Of a stretch of DNA of 64,000 bases, positions 27,352 through 37,258 are shown in pieces. Both the position numbers and the translations under genes were made by a program. The number at the start of each line of letters is the position of its first letter. Position 1 is the stretch's first letter. This DNA comes from Pontibacter populi (GTDB lineage Bacteria; Bacteroidota; Bacteroidia; Cytophagales; Hymenobacteraceae): positions 62,001-126,000 of the forward strand of contig NZ_JAHWXQ010000002.1 in NCBI RefSeq assembly GCF_019336435.1, given 5' to 3'. The notes below the pieces were generated by a model that was not told where the DNA came from, made no database searches, and saw nothing but the letters and a program-made list of their open reading frames with translations.

Positions 27352-27448
27352 TGTAATCCTTTGCTGTATAAGCCTTTTTTAAATATATGATTTTTAAGTT
27401 TGGCTGCAAAGCCGTTTCTTTGAACTATAGAATAACTATAGCTCCGGC

Positions 27449-28948
27449 ATGAAAAAAATAAATAAGCTTTTAGTTGCTAACAGAGGTGAAATTGCGCTGC
27501 GTGTAATGCGTACCGCTAAAGAAATGGGCATTAAAACGGTTGCTGTTTACAGCGAAGCCGACCGCAACGCACTACACGTACGTTTCGCAGACGAAGCAGT
27601 TTGCGTAGGCGGACCAAAATCTAATGAATCATACCTGCGTGGCGACGTTATTATAGATGTCTGTAAAAAACTGAATGTTGATGCGATACACCCTGGCTAC
27701 GGTTTCCTCTCTGAAAATGCCGGTTTTGCAAAAGCAGTGGAAGAAGCTGGTCTTATCTTTATAGGTCCGTCGCCGGAAGCCATAGAACTGATGGGTAGCA
27801 AACTGGCCGCGAAAGCTGCAGTTGCCAAGTACAATATCCCGATGGTACCCGGTACCGAATACGCTATTACCGATGTGGAAGAAGCTAAACTGATCGCACA
27901 AAAGATCGGTTTCCCGATACTTATTAAAGCAAGCGCCGGTGGTGGTGGTAAAGGGATGCGTGTAGTGGATAGTGTGGAGGTTTTTGAAGAGCAGATGCAA
28001 CTGGCAGTAAGCGAAGCAACTTCTGCTTTTGGCGATGGTTCTGTTTTTATTGAGAAATACATCGGTTCACCGCGTCACATCGAAATACAGGTGCTGGGCG
28101 ATACGCACGGAAATATTGTGCACCTGTTCGAACGTGAGTGTTCCATTCAGCGCCGCCACCAGAAAGTGATCGAGGAAGCGCCATCTGCAGTTCTTACCCC
28201 TGCGTTGCGGGATGAAATGGGCCGCTGTGCGGTAAATGTAGCCAAAGCCTGCGATTATGTAGGAGCCGGTACAGTTGAGTTCCTCGTAGATGAGAATCTG
28301 AATTTCTACTTTTTAGAGATGAATACCCGCCTGCAGGTAGAGCACCCGGTAACAGAGCAAATTACCGGCCTGGACCTTGTTCGCGAGCAGATACAGATTG
28401 CAGAAGGCAAAGTACTCGGTTTCCGTCAGGAAGACTTAACTATAAACGGACATGCACTTGAGTTGCGCGTTTACGCAGAAGATCCGGCAAATAACTTCCT
28501 TCCAGACATCGGGCGCCTTGAAACGTATAAGCGCCCTCAGGGGTTAGGTGTGCGCGTGGATGATGGCTTTGAACAAGGCATGGACATTCCGATCTACTAT
28601 GACCCGATGATCGCGAAGCTGGTAACCTTTGGTAAAGACCGACAGGAAGCCATTGAAAAAATGCTGCGTGCCATTGATGAGTACCAGATCACTGGAATTG
28701 AAACGACACTGCCGTTTGGTAAATTTGTTTTAAACCATGAGGCCTTCGTAAGCGGCAACTTCGACACAAAATTCATAGAGCGTTATTTTTCGGCAGAAGA
28801 TCTTAAACCGAAGCCAACGGAAGAAGCCGAAATTATAGCGGTAGCTTTGGCAGCTATGCTGATGCAGAAACAGAAACCAACTATAGCAGATAACGCAGCT
28901 GCCACAAATGCAACGATAACTTCTAATTGGAGAAAGAACAGAACGTAA
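27449..28948 (+). CDS. accC: Biotin carboxylase subunit of an acyl-CoA carboxylase
   Basis: The 499-residue ATP-grasp enzyme carboxylates biotin on its carrier protein for acetyl-CoA (or propionyl-CoA) carboxylase. The start (KLLVANRGEIALRVMRTAKEMG), HPGYGFLSENA, the ATP loop KASAGGGGKGMRVV, the FLEMNTRLQVEHPVTE motif and the biotin-carboxylase C-domain are complete. It is about 50 residues longer than typical AccC, with an extra low-complexity tail (EEAEIIAVALAAMLMQKQKP). No biotin-carrier or carboxyltransferase gene is adjacent, which leaves the acyl-CoA substrate open. Confidence 0.9.
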   Translation: MKKINKLLVANRGEIALRVMRTAKEMGIKTVAVYSEADRNALHVRFADEAVCVGGPKSNESYLRGDVIIDVCKKLNVDAIHPGYGFLSENAGFAKAVEEAGLIFIGPSPEAIELMGSKLAAKAAVAKYNIPMVPGTEYAITDVEEAKLIAQKIGFPILIKASAGGGGKGMRVVDSVEVFEEQMQLAVSEATSAFGDGSVFIEKYIGSPRHIEIQVLGDTHGNIVHLFERECSIQRRHQKVIEEAPSAVLTPALRDEMGRCAVNVAKACDYVGAGTVEFLVDENLNFYFLEMNTRLQVEHPVTEQITGLDLVREQIQIAEGKVLGFRQEDLTINGHALELRVYAEDPANNFLPDIGRLETYKRPQGLGVRVDDGFEQGMDIPIYYDPMIAKLVTFGKDRQEAIEKMLRAIDEYQITGIETTLPFGKFVLNHEAFVSGNFDTKFIERYFSAEDLKPKPTEEAEIIAVALAAMLMQKQKPTIADNAAATNATITSNWRKNRT

Positions 28949-28957
28949 TTAAGAATT

Positions 28958-29012
28958 AACTATAAAAAGAAAGGGCGCTATAGTTAGTATAGCGCCCTTT
29001 CTTTTTATAGTT
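28958..29012. terminator. Bidirectional terminator with a perfect 25-bp stem, flanked by AACTATA
   Basis: The left arm (28958-28982) and right arm (28988-29012) are exact reverse complements over 25 bases with a 5-base loop GTTAG. The ends are AACTATA and TATAGTT, so the iterated motif forms the base of the stem, and another copy spans the loop. The A5/T5 tracts beside the GC core (GGGCGC) give a terminator signal in each direction between the convergent accC and bshB1 genes. Confidence 0.9.
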
Positions 29013-29020
29013 TGTAGTTA

Positions 29021-29740
29021 TTAAATCAGGTCGAATAAGTTTTTCACGCCTATGTGGCGCTCCACTGTAAAACCTTCGCCATACGTTACTCCTATTGCGT
29101 GGCCAAACTCTTTAGCTCTTGCTTCCAGAAACTCCATAAACTCTGGCGATGAGATATAAGTGTTTTCCGAAGAATCTGCGGGGTTGTAAAACTGCGATTT
29201 AAAGGCACGGATACTTTCCAGCTTCTTTTCCCAGAAAGGTGTTATATCAACTATAACATCAGGCTTGATGTAACGGTCTTGTATGTAATGGTATACAGCT
29301 TTCGGTCTCCAGGCTTCCTGCTTCTCCCCATCAGGCCCGGTGGTTTCAATCATTTTAAGGCCAGACAGGAAGCATGACTCAGATACCAGCTTCGAACCTT
29401 TTGCATGATCGGGATGACGGTCATGAATAGCGTTCATAATGACCAGTTCCGGTTTGTACTGACGTATTTTTTCAACAACCTTTAACTGATGTACTTTATC
29501 ATTTACAAAAAAACCATCAGCTAAATCAAGGTTATCCCGCACCGACAGGCCTAAAATTTCAGAAGCAGCTTTCGCTTCGGCGGCACGGGTTTCAGGTGTA
29601 CCCCGAGTTCCCAGTTCACCTCTTGTCAGGTCAACTATACCTACTTTTTTACAGGCGGCAATATGCGCAACTATAGTTCCGGAACAGCCCAGTTCTGCAT
29701 CATCGGGGTGTGCAGCAAAAATAAGTATATCTAGTTTCAT
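29021..29740 (-). CDS. bshB1: Bacillithiol biosynthesis deacetylase BshB1
   Basis: This 239-residue PIG-L/LmbE zinc hydrolase removes acetyl from N-acetylglucosaminyl-malate in bacillithiol synthesis. The metal-binding AHPDDAELGCSG motif (residues 9-20), DLTRGELGTRG and the HDRHPDHAKGS His cluster are all present, as is the subgroup pattern ESCFLSGL. Length is normal. It starts 11 bases after the LysM peptidase gene and may be co-transcribed. No bshA or bshC is in the window. Confidence 0.9.
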   Translation of the reverse strand: MKLDILIFAAHPDDAELGCSGTIVAHIAACKKVGIVDLTRGELGTRGTPETRAAEAKAASEILGLSVRDNLDLADGFFVNDKVHQLKVVEKIRQYKPELVIMNAIHDRHPDHAKGSKLVSESCFLSGLKMIETTGPDGEKQEAWRPKAVYHYIQDRYIKPDVIVDITPFWEKKLESIRAFKSQFYNPADSSENTYISSPEFMEFLEARAKEFGHAIGVTYGEGFTVERHIGVKNLFDLI

Positions 29741-29750
29741 TTTGTTATAG

Positions 29751-30800
29751 TTACCTAACGCGTAATCTCTTACCTACACGCAGCGTTGAACGTGTGCTCA
29801 TTCCATTAAGTTTAGCAACCTGGGAAGCTGTTACACCATACTTTTTAGCTATACCTGATAATGTATCTCCTTTTCTGATGGTATGGTAATAAGATCTGCG
29901 GCCACTGTTGGAAGAACTGCTCTTGCTTTTGTTATAATAGTTAAACAGTGCAGAGGTTATCTGAAAATTCTGCCCTTTCAGAAGGTAATCCGGAAAGTCA
30001 TAAAGATATTCAGGATCTATGGGATTACCCTGGTAGCGCACTTCGTAGTGAAGGTGTGGCCCGGAACTCCGTCCTGTGCTGCCACCCAAACCGATCATCT
30101 CTCCTGCTTTTACAAACTGGCCAGGCTTGGCAATTGCTTTGCTCATGTGCCCATACAAAGTTTCCAGTCCATTATAGTGACGTACAACTATGTAGTTACC
30201 ATAACCGCTTCCATCCCATTTGTTAATGCGTACTACCCCATCAAAGGCAGCAAAAATACTGTCACCTGTATCCAAATCTATATCAGTACCAAAATGCCAA
30301 CGGTATCCTCTGTGCCCGAAATGACTGGTAACAGGTGTTTTCTCCAAAGGCATCTTATAGTTGCGATTCGAACGAGGGTCATATAACTGTACTTCCACCG
30401 TATCTTTCAACTGGCGCGCATCCATCCGGTAAGGGTTAATGTTACGCGTATCCCAGATAGCATAATAACCGGCTATCCTGATCCAGGTAGAATCGATCAG
30501 TACCTCATCCGATACCTCAACTATATGCTGCTGACCAAGATCAAGCTCTGTGGTATCTTCGCTAACTATAGATAGCTCCTTTTTAGGACTGAAATTGATC
30601 GATTTTCCGGCATCAGAATTTTCGTCATCAAACTCCTCATACTCTATAAGTATAGTTGTATCCGGGCGAACGTACTGAATTTTGGGCGATTTAACCTTAA
30701 ACAGGTCTTTTGCTTTCTTTTGTGCAGTTGCACCTTGCGCCAGGCAAAGCATACACAACAAAAAGAGTACAACTGATAAGGGACTTTTAAACTTTGGCAT
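29751..30800 (-). CDS. M23 peptidoglycan endopeptidase with C-terminal LysM domain
   Basis: The 349-residue exported protein has a signal peptide (VVLFLLCMLCLAQGATAQ) and a middle LytM/M23 zinc peptidase domain. Its metal ligands are seen in GYRWHFGTDID and HLHYEVR, with the VKAGEMIGLGGSTGRSSGPH loop. The last 45 residues are a LysM domain (YHTIRKGDTLSGIAKKYGV). It should cleave peptide crosslinks in peptidoglycan or activate amidases. It lies directly upstream of bshB1. Confidence 0.92.
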   Translation of the reverse strand: MPKFKSPLSVVLFLLCMLCLAQGATAQKKAKDLFKVKSPKIQYVRPDTTILIEYEEFDDENSDAGKSINFSPKKELSIVSEDTTELDLGQQHIVEVSDEVLIDSTWIRIAGYYAIWDTRNINPYRMDARQLKDTVEVQLYDPRSNRNYKMPLEKTPVTSHFGHRGYRWHFGTDIDLDTGDSIFAAFDGVVRINKWDGSGYGNYIVVRHYNGLETLYGHMSKAIAKPGQFVKAGEMIGLGGSTGRSSGPHLHYEVRYQGNPIDPEYLYDFPDYLLKGQNFQITSALFNYYNKSKSSSSNSGRRSYYHTIRKGDTLSGIAKKYGVTASQVAKLNGMSTRSTLRVGKRLRVR

Positions 30801-30939
30801 TGCTTTTTAATTAGGCATTCGGGGAGTTATAGTTGTGCTGTCCGCATACATAAACTACATCAAAGCCAATTTATTGTAACCTCTCCAACAGGCTTAACTA
30901 AAATTAAGTGCAAACAGGAGAAGCACATACTATTAATTT

Positions 30940-31878
30940 TTAGTGCAAATCATTAGCTGCCAGGTAACGCTCAGCATCCAGTGCAGCCATACAGCCCGAA
31001 CCAGCAGCCGTTACTGCCTGACGATAGGTAAAGTCCTGCACATCGCCGCAGGCAAATACACCATCAATATTTGTTTTAGAAGTACCTGGTATCGTTCTGA
31101 TATAACCGTTCTCATCCAGGTTCAGATAGTCAGCAAAAATATCAGAATTTGGTTTGTGACCGATCGCTACAAAGAAACCGTTTACAGGAATTTCTCTAGT
31201 TTCGTTGGTAAGTGCGTTTTTAACCCGTACTCCTGTAACCACATCATCCCCCAGAATCTCATCTGTTACCGAATTCCATAGTATTTCGATGTTCGGGGTT
31301 TTCTTAACGCGTTCCTGCATGATAATAGAAGCGCGCATCTCTTCACGACGTACGATCATGTATACCTTTTTGCACAGGTTAGCCAGGTAAGTAGCCTCTT
31401 CTGCAGCTGTGTCGCCGGCGCCAACTATAGCCACATCCTGGCCACGGTAAAAGAAACCATCACAAACCGCGCAAGCCGATACACCGTTCCCGTTAAGCTT
31501 TGCTTCAGATTCCAGGCCCAGCCACTTAGCCGATGCACCTGTTGAAATGATAACTGTATCCGCTTCAATTACCTTCTGGTCGTCTATCGTTACTTTATGC
31601 GGCTGACCCGAAAAGTCTACTGCAGTTGCAATACCATAGCGCACATCGGTACCAAAACGCTCGGCCTGCTTTTTAAAGTCCTCCATCATTTCAGGGCCTT
31701 TCACGCCACCCGGGTAGCCAGGATAGTTCTCTACATCGTTGGTAATGGTAAGCTGACCACCGGGCTGTAACCCTTGGTAAAGTACAGGCTTAAGACCTGC
31801 TCTGGATGCATATATAGCTGCTGTATAACCGGCAGGACCTGAACCGATGATAAGGCATTTTACTTTTTCGATTTCCAT
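30940..31878 (-). CDS. trxB: Thioredoxin-disulfide reductase
   Basis: This 312-residue FAD enzyme reduces thioredoxin with NADPH. It has the FAD-binding GSGPAGYTAAIYA motif, the redox-active pair Cys136-Cys139 in CAVCDG, the NADPH motif VGAGDTAAEEATYL and the C-terminal FAD motif GVFACGDVQD. Length is normal. It is a single gene between the primary sigma factor gene upstream and the M23/LysM peptidase gene downstream. Confidence 0.97.
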   Translation of the reverse strand: MEIEKVKCLIIGSGPAGYTAAIYASRAGLKPVLYQGLQPGGQLTITNDVENYPGYPGGVKGPEMMEDFKKQAERFGTDVRYGIATAVDFSGQPHKVTIDDQKVIEADTVIISTGASAKWLGLESEAKLNGNGVSACAVCDGFFYRGQDVAIVGAGDTAAEEATYLANLCKKVYMIVRREEMRASIIMQERVKKTPNIEILWNSVTDEILGDDVVTGVRVKNALTNETREIPVNGFFVAIGHKPNSDIFADYLNLDENGYIRTIPGTSKTNIDGVFACGDVQDFTYRQAVTAAGSGCMAALDAERYLAANDLH

Positions 31879-31980
31879 GGAAAACTAGTGCAATTAATTT
31901 TGGATGCAAGTATACTAAAAAATCTGCTCCTTTGCCCGAATTGCTTCTACTGAAATGGTGAGGCAGCTCCTGTAAACGAC

Positions 31981-32010
31981 AAAAGCCCCGGCTTTATGGC
32001 CGGGGCTTTT
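31981..32010 (-). terminator. Terminator after the primary sigma factor gene
   Basis: A perfect 12-bp stem (AAAAGCCCCGGC, 31981-31992, with 31999-32010) and a 6-base loop lie 19 bases beyond the sigma factor stop. On the minus strand the stem ends in TTTTG. Confidence 0.88.
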
Positions 32011-32028
32011 GCTGCTTAAACTATAGGC

Positions 32029-32892
32029 TTAACCTAAATATGGCTTAAGTGCTTTACTTCTGGATGTATGACGAAGTCTTCTGATCGCTTTTTCTTTGAT
32101 CTGGCGAACACGCTCACGGGTAAGGTTGAATTTCTCCCCTATCTCCTCCAGCGTAAGGGAATGTTCCCCGTTCAGACCAAAGTATAACGTGATTACATCA
32201 GCTTCGCGCTTGGTAAGTGTTGAAAGTGCACGCTGTACTTCTTTGCGAAGCGAGTCATTCATCAGACCCATGTCCGGTGATTCTTCGTCTTCGTTTTCAA
32301 GTACATCCAGCAAACGGTTTTCTTCGCCTTGCACAAACGGGGCATCCACAGATACATGGCGACCTGAAATCTTTAAGGTATCTACTACCTCAGCGGTTGT
32401 CAGTTCCAGTACTTCTGCAATTTCTTCTGGCGATGGCTCGCGTTCGAATTTTTGCTCCAGTTCTGAGAATGACTTAGAAATCTTGTTAAGTGAACCAACA
32501 CGGTTTAATGGTAAACGCACAATACGCGACTGCTCGGCCAACGCCTGCAGAATGGACTGACGGATCCACCAAACAGCATAAGAGATAAATTTAAAACCTC
32601 TTGTTTCATCAAAACGCTTTGCAGCTTTTATAAGACCCAGGTTGCCTTCGTTAATAAGGTCACCTAAAGACAGACCCTGGTTCTGGTACTGTTTTGCTAC
32701 AGACACTACGAAACGCAGGTTAGCTTTTGTCAATTTCTCAAGTGCAAACTGATCTCCCTCTTTGATTCTCTGTGCTAACGATACTTCCTCATCCGGTGTA
32801 AGCAAATCTACTTTGCCGATCTCTTGTAAATACTTATCAAGCGACTGGCTTTCGCGGTTAGTAATCTGTTTGCTTATCTTGAGTTGTCTCAT
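32029..32892 (-). CDS. rpoD: Primary sigma-70 factor of the Bacteroidota type
   Basis: The 287-residue protein lacks region 1.1 and most of the long non-conserved region, as is normal in this phylum. It starts [31 protein letters not shown]. Region 2 ([28 protein letters not shown]), region 3 and region 4 ([25 protein letters not shown]) are intact. It directs transcription from TAnnTTTG promoters, several of which appear in this window. It is a single gene with a strong terminator. The AACTATA motif is absent from it. Confidence 0.97.
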   Translation of the reverse strand: MRQLKISKQITNRESQSLDKYLQEIGKVDLLTPDEEVSLAQRIKEGDQFALEKLTKANLRFVVSVAKQYQNQGLSLGDLINEGNLGLIKAAKRFDETRGFKFISYAVWWIRQSILQALAEQSRIVRLPLNRVGSLNKISKSFSELEQKFEREPSPEEIAEVLELTTAEVVDTLKISGRHVSVDAPFVQGEENRLLDVLENEDEESPDMGLMNDSLRKEVQRALSTLTKREADVITLYFGLNGEHSLTLEEIGEKFNLTRERVRQIKEKAIRRLRHTSRSKALKPYLG

Positions 32893-33022
32893 CAGAGTAT
32901 ATTATTAATGCAAAAATGTTGAAGTTGTATTTTGGGCTCGGTTTGGTAACACCAGAAAATCGCGCAAAGTTCTTACATATTACGAATAAAATCAAGAACC
33001 TGTACGCGAATCCAAAAAAATA

Positions 33023-33070
33023 AAAACTCCTGATGCCAAAACAGTCATGCTGCGCGGCAACAGGAGTTTT
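33023..33070 (-). terminator. Terminator after pnp
   Basis: AAAACTCCTG (33023-33032) pairs with CAGGAGTTTT (33061-33070); the loop contains a smaller TGCC/GGCA stem. It lies just beyond the pnp stop and ends with a T run on the minus strand. Confidence 0.75.
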
Positions 33071-33078
33071 AAAAATGA

Positions 33079-35226
33079 TTACTGATTTTGCTGAGGAGCT
33101 TCCGGTCTTGGAAGGATAGCCTTGCGTGACAGCTTAAATTTGCCTGTCTTCTTATCTACGTCGATAAGTTTTACTTTCACTTCCTCTCCTACTTCCAGCA
33201 CGCCATCCATGGTTTCAACACGCTCGTGCTTGATCTCAGAGATGTGAAGCAGACCATCTTTACCTGCCATAAACTCTACGAAGGCACCATACGGCTGGAT
33301 AGACTTAACCTTACCGATGTATACTTCACCAATTTCAGGCTGGGCAACAATTCCTTTGATCTTAGAAACCGCGCTGTTCATTGAATCCTGATCGCTGGCA
33401 AAGATGTTAACGTGACCTTTCTCGTTCTTCTCTTCGATAATGATCGTAGCACCGGTATCTTTCTGGATCTGCTGGATAACCTTACCACCTGGTCCGATAA
33501 CCGCACCGATAAATTCTTTATCGATGATCATGTTGAACGAACGTGGTGTGTGTGGCTTATAGTCAGCATTTGGAGAAGAAATGGTTTTGTTCATTTCGCC
33601 CAGGATGTGTAAGCGGCCTGCTTTTGCCTGCTCCAACGCCTGTGAAAGCACGTCGTAAGACAAACCGTGAACTTTAATGTCCATCTGGCAGGCAGTGATA
33701 CCATCTTTAGTACCAGTTACTTTAAAGTCCATATCACCCAGGTGATCTTCATCACCAAGAATATCAGAAAGAACGGCAAACTTACCAGTTTTTTCGTCTG
33801 TGATCAGACCCATCGCGATACCAGATACACCACCCTTGATCGGAACACCTGCATCCATAAGCGCTAGTGAACCAGCACAAACAGTAGCCATTGAAGAAGA
33901 ACCGTTAGACTCCAGGATATCAGAAACGATACGGATCGTATATGGATTATCTTCGCTTGATGGCAACACTTTCTTAAGTGCACGAAGCGCCAGGTTACCA
34001 TGTCCGATCTCACGACGGCCAGGACCTCTGTTTGGCTTCACTTCACCAGTAGAGAAAGCAGGGAAGTTATAGTGTAATAAGAATTTATTTGTACCTGATA
34101 CCATTGCGCTGTCGATCATTTGCTCGTCCAGTTTGGTACCTAAGGTTACAGTAGTCAATGATTGTGTTTCACCACGGGTAAATACGGCAGAACCGTGTGT
34201 AGCTGGCAGGTAATTCACTTCAGACCATATCGGACGAATTTCATCCAGTTTACGGCCATCCAGACGAACACGCTCATCCAGGATCATATTACGAACAGCT
34301 TCCTTCTCAACATCGTGGTAATACGTTTTGATCAGGCCCATATCGTAACCATGGTCTTCACCAAGAGACTCTACAAACTCGTTCAGAACAGCTGCAAAAC
34401 CATCTTTACGCTCAGATTTGTTTGCTCTGCCACGCATAGCAACTTCATACGCTTTGTCGTAAGTAGCAGTGCGTACTTTTTCGCGAAGTGCTTCGTCATG
34501 CGTTTCATGCGAATACTCGCGCTTCTGCAATTTACCCACCATTTCAGCAAGCTCAAGCTGTGCCTGGCACTGTACTTTAATGGCTTCGTGTGCAAATTTG
34601 ATAGCTTCCAGCATTTCTGCTTCAGAAACTTCGCTCATTTCACCTTCTACCATCACAACGCTGTCCATAGATGCACCAACCATCATATCGATGTCAGCAC
34701 GCTGCAGGTTAGAAACAGTAGGGTTAATTACTAACTGGCCATCGATACGCGCTACACGCACTTCAGAGATAGGGCCGTTAAATGGAATATCCGATACAGC
34801 AAGTGCAGCAGAAGCAGCCAGAGCAGCAAGTGCATCCGGCATGATCTCCGTATCAGCAGAGATCATATGTATTGTCATTTGAGTTTCGGCATGATAATCA
34901 TCCGGGAACAGCGGGCGCAGCACACGGTCAACCAGGCGCGAAACTAGGATTTCGTAGTCAGAAAGGCGTGCTTCTCTTCTCAGGAAGCCACCAGGTATTT
35001 TACCAGACGAAGCGAACTTCTCCTGATAGTCAACGGAAAGTGGCAGAAAGTCCACACCTTCACGTGCTTCTTTGTTAGAAACAATTGCTGCAAGCAGCAT
35101 CGTGTTTCCCATTTTTACCACAACAGAACCATCGGCCTGCTTGGCTAATTTACCAGTTTCAATAGTTATCTCCCGGCCGTCCGGAAGAGAGATTGTTTTT
35201 GTGATCGCGTTTTGTGACATCTTCAA
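33079..35226 (-). CDS. pnp: Polyribonucleotide nucleotidyltransferase (PNPase)
   Basis: The 715-residue phosphorolytic 3'-5' exoribonuclease has two RNase PH domains ([18 protein letters not shown] in the first; [23 protein letters not shown] in the second). A KH domain ([20 protein letters not shown]) and a C-terminal S1 domain ([21 protein letters not shown]) follow. Translation may begin at the first ATG or at Met3 (35220). It lies downstream of rpsO, the conserved rpsO-pnp order, with a hairpin in between. It contains no copy of the AACTATA motif over 2.1 kb. Confidence 0.97.
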   Translation of the reverse strand: MKMSQNAITKTISLPDGREITIETGKLAKQADGSVVVKMGNTMLLAAIVSNKEAREGVDFLPLSVDYQEKFASSGKIPGGFLRREARLSDYEILVSRLVDRVLRPLFPDDYHAETQMTIHMISADTEIMPDALAALAASAALAVSDIPFNGPISEVRVARIDGQLVINPTVSNLQRADIDMMVGASMDSVVMVEGEMSEVSEAEMLEAIKFAHEAIKVQCQAQLELAEMVGKLQKREYSHETHDEALREKVRTATYDKAYEVAMRGRANKSERKDGFAAVLNEFVESLGEDHGYDMGLIKTYYHDVEKEAVRNMILDERVRLDGRKLDEIRPIWSEVNYLPATHGSAVFTRGETQSLTTVTLGTKLDEQMIDSAMVSGTNKFLLHYNFPAFSTGEVKPNRGPGRREIGHGNLALRALKKVLPSSEDNPYTIRIVSDILESNGSSSMATVCAGSLALMDAGVPIKGGVSGIAMGLITDEKTGKFAVLSDILGDEDHLGDMDFKVTGTKDGITACQMDIKVHGLSYDVLSQALEQAKAGRLHILGEMNKTISSPNADYKPHTPRSFNMIIDKEFIGAVIGPGGKVIQQIQKDTGATIIIEEKNEKGHVNIFASDQDSMNSAVSKIKGIVAQPEIGEVYIGKVKSIQPYGAFVEFMAGKDGLLHISEIKHERVETMDGVLEVGEEVKVKLIDVDKKTGKFKLSRKAILPRPEAPQQNQ

Positions 35227-35312
35227 TTATTTTTTTTCATCAAAAACAGGGCTGCCCATTGCGGCCGCTGTCGGGGTACTGGCAAAAAGAAAGGGAGGTA
35301 CTATAAAAAAGA

Positions 35313-35341
35313 TTAGGGAATCCCTTTTGTGAATTCCCTAA
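35313..35341 (-). terminator. Terminator/attenuator between rpsO and pnp
   Basis: TTAGGGAAT (35313-35321) pairs with ATTCCCTAA (35333-35341). On the minus strand the stem is followed by a T-rich stretch (TCTTTTTTATAG). It lies between the rpsO stop and the pnp start and probably lowers read-through into pnp. Confidence 0.75.
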
Positions 35342-35351
35342 CCCAAATAAA

Positions 35352-35627
35352 TTATTTTCTGATACCCAGCTCGCTGATAATAGCTCTGTATCTTTCGATA
35401 TCGTTTTTCTGAAGGTAGTTAAGCAATCTTCTTCTTTTACCTACCAGTTTCAGAAGACCCAGACGGGTGCTGAAATCTTTTTTATGAATCTTCAGGTGCT
35501 CTGTAAGATCAGCAATGCGTGTAGTGAAAAGCGCGATCTGAGACTCAGCTGAACCAGTGTCAGTTTTGGTTTTGCTTATGCCGTGCTTTTCGAAAATTTC
35601 TTGTTTCGCTTCAGTAGTTAATTTCAT
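35352..35627 (-). CDS. rpsO: 30S ribosomal protein S15
   Basis: The 91-residue protein shows the S15 core: [30 protein letters not shown] and [17 protein letters not shown]. It binds 16S rRNA early in 30S assembly. Length is normal. It has its own promoter with both boxes and a terminator-like hairpin downstream, before pnp. Confidence 0.98.
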   Translation of the reverse strand: MKLTTEAKQEIFEKHGISKTKTDTGSAESQIALFTTRIADLTEHLKIHKKDFSTRLGLLKLVGKRRRLLNYLQKNDIERYRAIISELGIRK

Positions 35628-35677
35628 TTCGTATAAATATCAATCTGTTTTTATCAATGAGATTGCCGTATAAGCCG

Positions 35678-35705
35678 CAAAGATATAAAAAATTAAATTA
35701 ATCAA
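35678..35705 (-). promoter_or_regulatory. Bacteroidota-type promoter for rpsO
   Basis: CAAAGATA at 35678-35685 reads TATCTTTG on the minus strand (exact -7 box); CAA at 35703-35705 is the -33 TTG with 17 bases between. The box is 51 bases upstream of the rpsO ATG. Confidence 0.55.
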
Positions 35706-35736
35706 AAACTATTTACGGACTCTATTTTCAACCAAA

Positions 35737-37155
35737 CTATAATTTGTTGCGCTTTAACCGGGTAAGTATTTTACGCCAGAAGTCTATCTCCAGCAAAGAC
35801 GAATCGTTGCGGGCCTGGTACAGGAAGAACAAACCAATAGGTACCAGTATGGCGTTGGATGCCCACATACCTACCGGCACCGGCAATAACCCTTCTCTTG
35901 CCCACTTCTCGCCAAGTATCGACAGCACATACATTATTATAAAGAAAAGGATCGAAATAATTACCGGAACGCCAAGCCCGCCTTTTTTAATGATGGCCCC
36001 AAGTGGCGCACCAATAAGGAACATAACTATAATACTGGCCGACTGTGTATACTTTTTCCAGATCTCGATCTCGAAGTTATTAGCCTCGCGTACGGTGCTG
36101 TTTACGCGCTCTATATAACTGCTTGTAAAGCTTTTAATGTTACGGGCCTTGTTCTTAGCCATTACCAGCGTGCTGGCATTTACAGCAGGCAACTCTTTAT
36201 CCAGTTCCTTTCTTATAATTGCCTGCCCCCCTACTTTCGTTCTTGTACTATCCACTTTCATGTACATATAAAATGGATCTACATTAGAGATGAATTTATC
36301 TCTTTCCTTCTGAGACAGGTCTGTAAGGGAGTCGGTTACCACGTTCAGCTCTGCGATATTTTTCATCATTTTGTTATCCGAAAAATACTCTTCGCGGGTG
36401 CGGCTCAGGTCAAAAGACGAGAGGCTGAACATGATCTTGCTTTCTTTAAAACGCTGCCGCACAAACTGGTCTTCAGAAGTGCTTTGCAGTGTGTTATTGC
36501 TTTGGTTAACATAAATGTTACCATCAAAAAGCTCTAACACCAGGTAATTATCGTTGTGGTCCGTAAACATACGCCCCGAGTCGGCGAGTATGATTCTGCT
36601 ATTGTTACCACCCTGTGTATGGTCATAGATCATCACATCGCGGATAGAGCCGCCATCACCCAGCTTTTCGTTTATTTTTATACTATAACCCGGCAGACCA
36701 TTATAAAAGGCACCTTCCTTAAAATTCATGGTTGGTTTGGTCTGCCGTATGTCCCAGAGCAAACTATAGGCTTTAAGGTTAGCTTTTGGTACGATGTTAT
36801 TATTAAAGAAGAAAGCGGCTATGCCGAGAACAGCAACAAAAATAAATACAGGGCGCAGAATACGAGGAAGTGCAACACCGGAAGTTTTGATGGCAGTTAA
36901 TTCGTGGTGTTCGCCCAGCGTACCATACGTCATCAGGGATGAGAGCAGCACGGCAAGCGGCAGCGCAACCGGCGCCATGTTGATGCTGAAATAGAACAGG
37001 AGCTCCCCAAAAACACTGGCACCAAGATCTTTCCCTACCAGTTCGTCAAGGTATTTAAGCATATACTGTGTGAGCAGAATAAACTCTACCACAGCAAATG
37101 TTAATATAAAGGGGCCGATGAACGACCGTATAATAAGTTTATCTAATTTCTTCAT
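35737..37155 (-). CDS. LptF/LptG family permease (YjgP/YjgQ)
   Basis: I place the start at 37155 (MKKLDKLIIRSFIGPFILTF), the normal beginning for the family, rather than 37215. The ~472-residue protein has three N-terminal membrane helices, a large periplasmic jellyroll-like domain and three C-terminal helices (ASIIVMFLIGAPLGAIIKKGG). It is a membrane part of the ABC exporter that moves lipopolysaccharide to the outer membrane. The 'GAPLGA..KKGG' loop is the typical coupling segment. Bacteroidota usually have two such genes apart from lptB; only one is here. Confidence 0.88.
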   Translation of the reverse strand: MKKLDKLIIRSFIGPFILTFAVVEFILLTQYMLKYLDELVGKDLGASVFGELLFYFSINMAPVALPLAVLLSSLMTYGTLGEHHELTAIKTSGVALPRILRPVFIFVAVLGIAAFFFNNNIVPKANLKAYSLLWDIRQTKPTMNFKEGAFYNGLPGYSIKINEKLGDGGSIRDVMIYDHTQGGNNSRIILADSGRMFTDHNDNYLVLELFDGNIYVNQSNNTLQSTSEDQFVRQRFKESKIMFSLSSFDLSRTREEYFSDNKMMKNIAELNVVTDSLTDLSQKERDKFISNVDPFYMYMKVDSTRTKVGGQAIIRKELDKELPAVNASTLVMAKNKARNIKSFTSSYIERVNSTVREANNFEIEIWKKYTQSASIIVMFLIGAPLGAIIKKGGLGVPVIISILFFIIMYVLSILGEKWAREGLLPVPVGMWASNAILVPIGLFFLYQARNDSSLLEIDFWRKILTRLKRNKL

Positions 37156-37228
37156 GAGAGCCAATAACCGTTGCGGCTTTGCCAGGTAATATGGGTTTTT
37201 AGTAAACATCCACACACCAAGAATCGTG

Positions 37229-37236
37229 CAAAGATA
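37229..37236 (-). promoter_or_regulatory. Candidate -7 box for the LptF/G gene
   Basis: CAAAGATA reads TATCTTTG on the minus strand, an exact match. It is 73 bases upstream of the preferred start at 37155 and 13 bases upstream of the alternative ATG at 37215. The -33 element is not clear. Confidence 0.4.
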
Positions 37237-37258
37237 CGCAGCAGAACCAGATAGAAAG

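Noticed and set aside
37103..37215. Longer start (37215) for the LptF/G permease
   Set aside because: Family members begin at MKKLDKLII; the 20 extra residues (WMFTKNPYYLAKPQ) look like untranslated leader.
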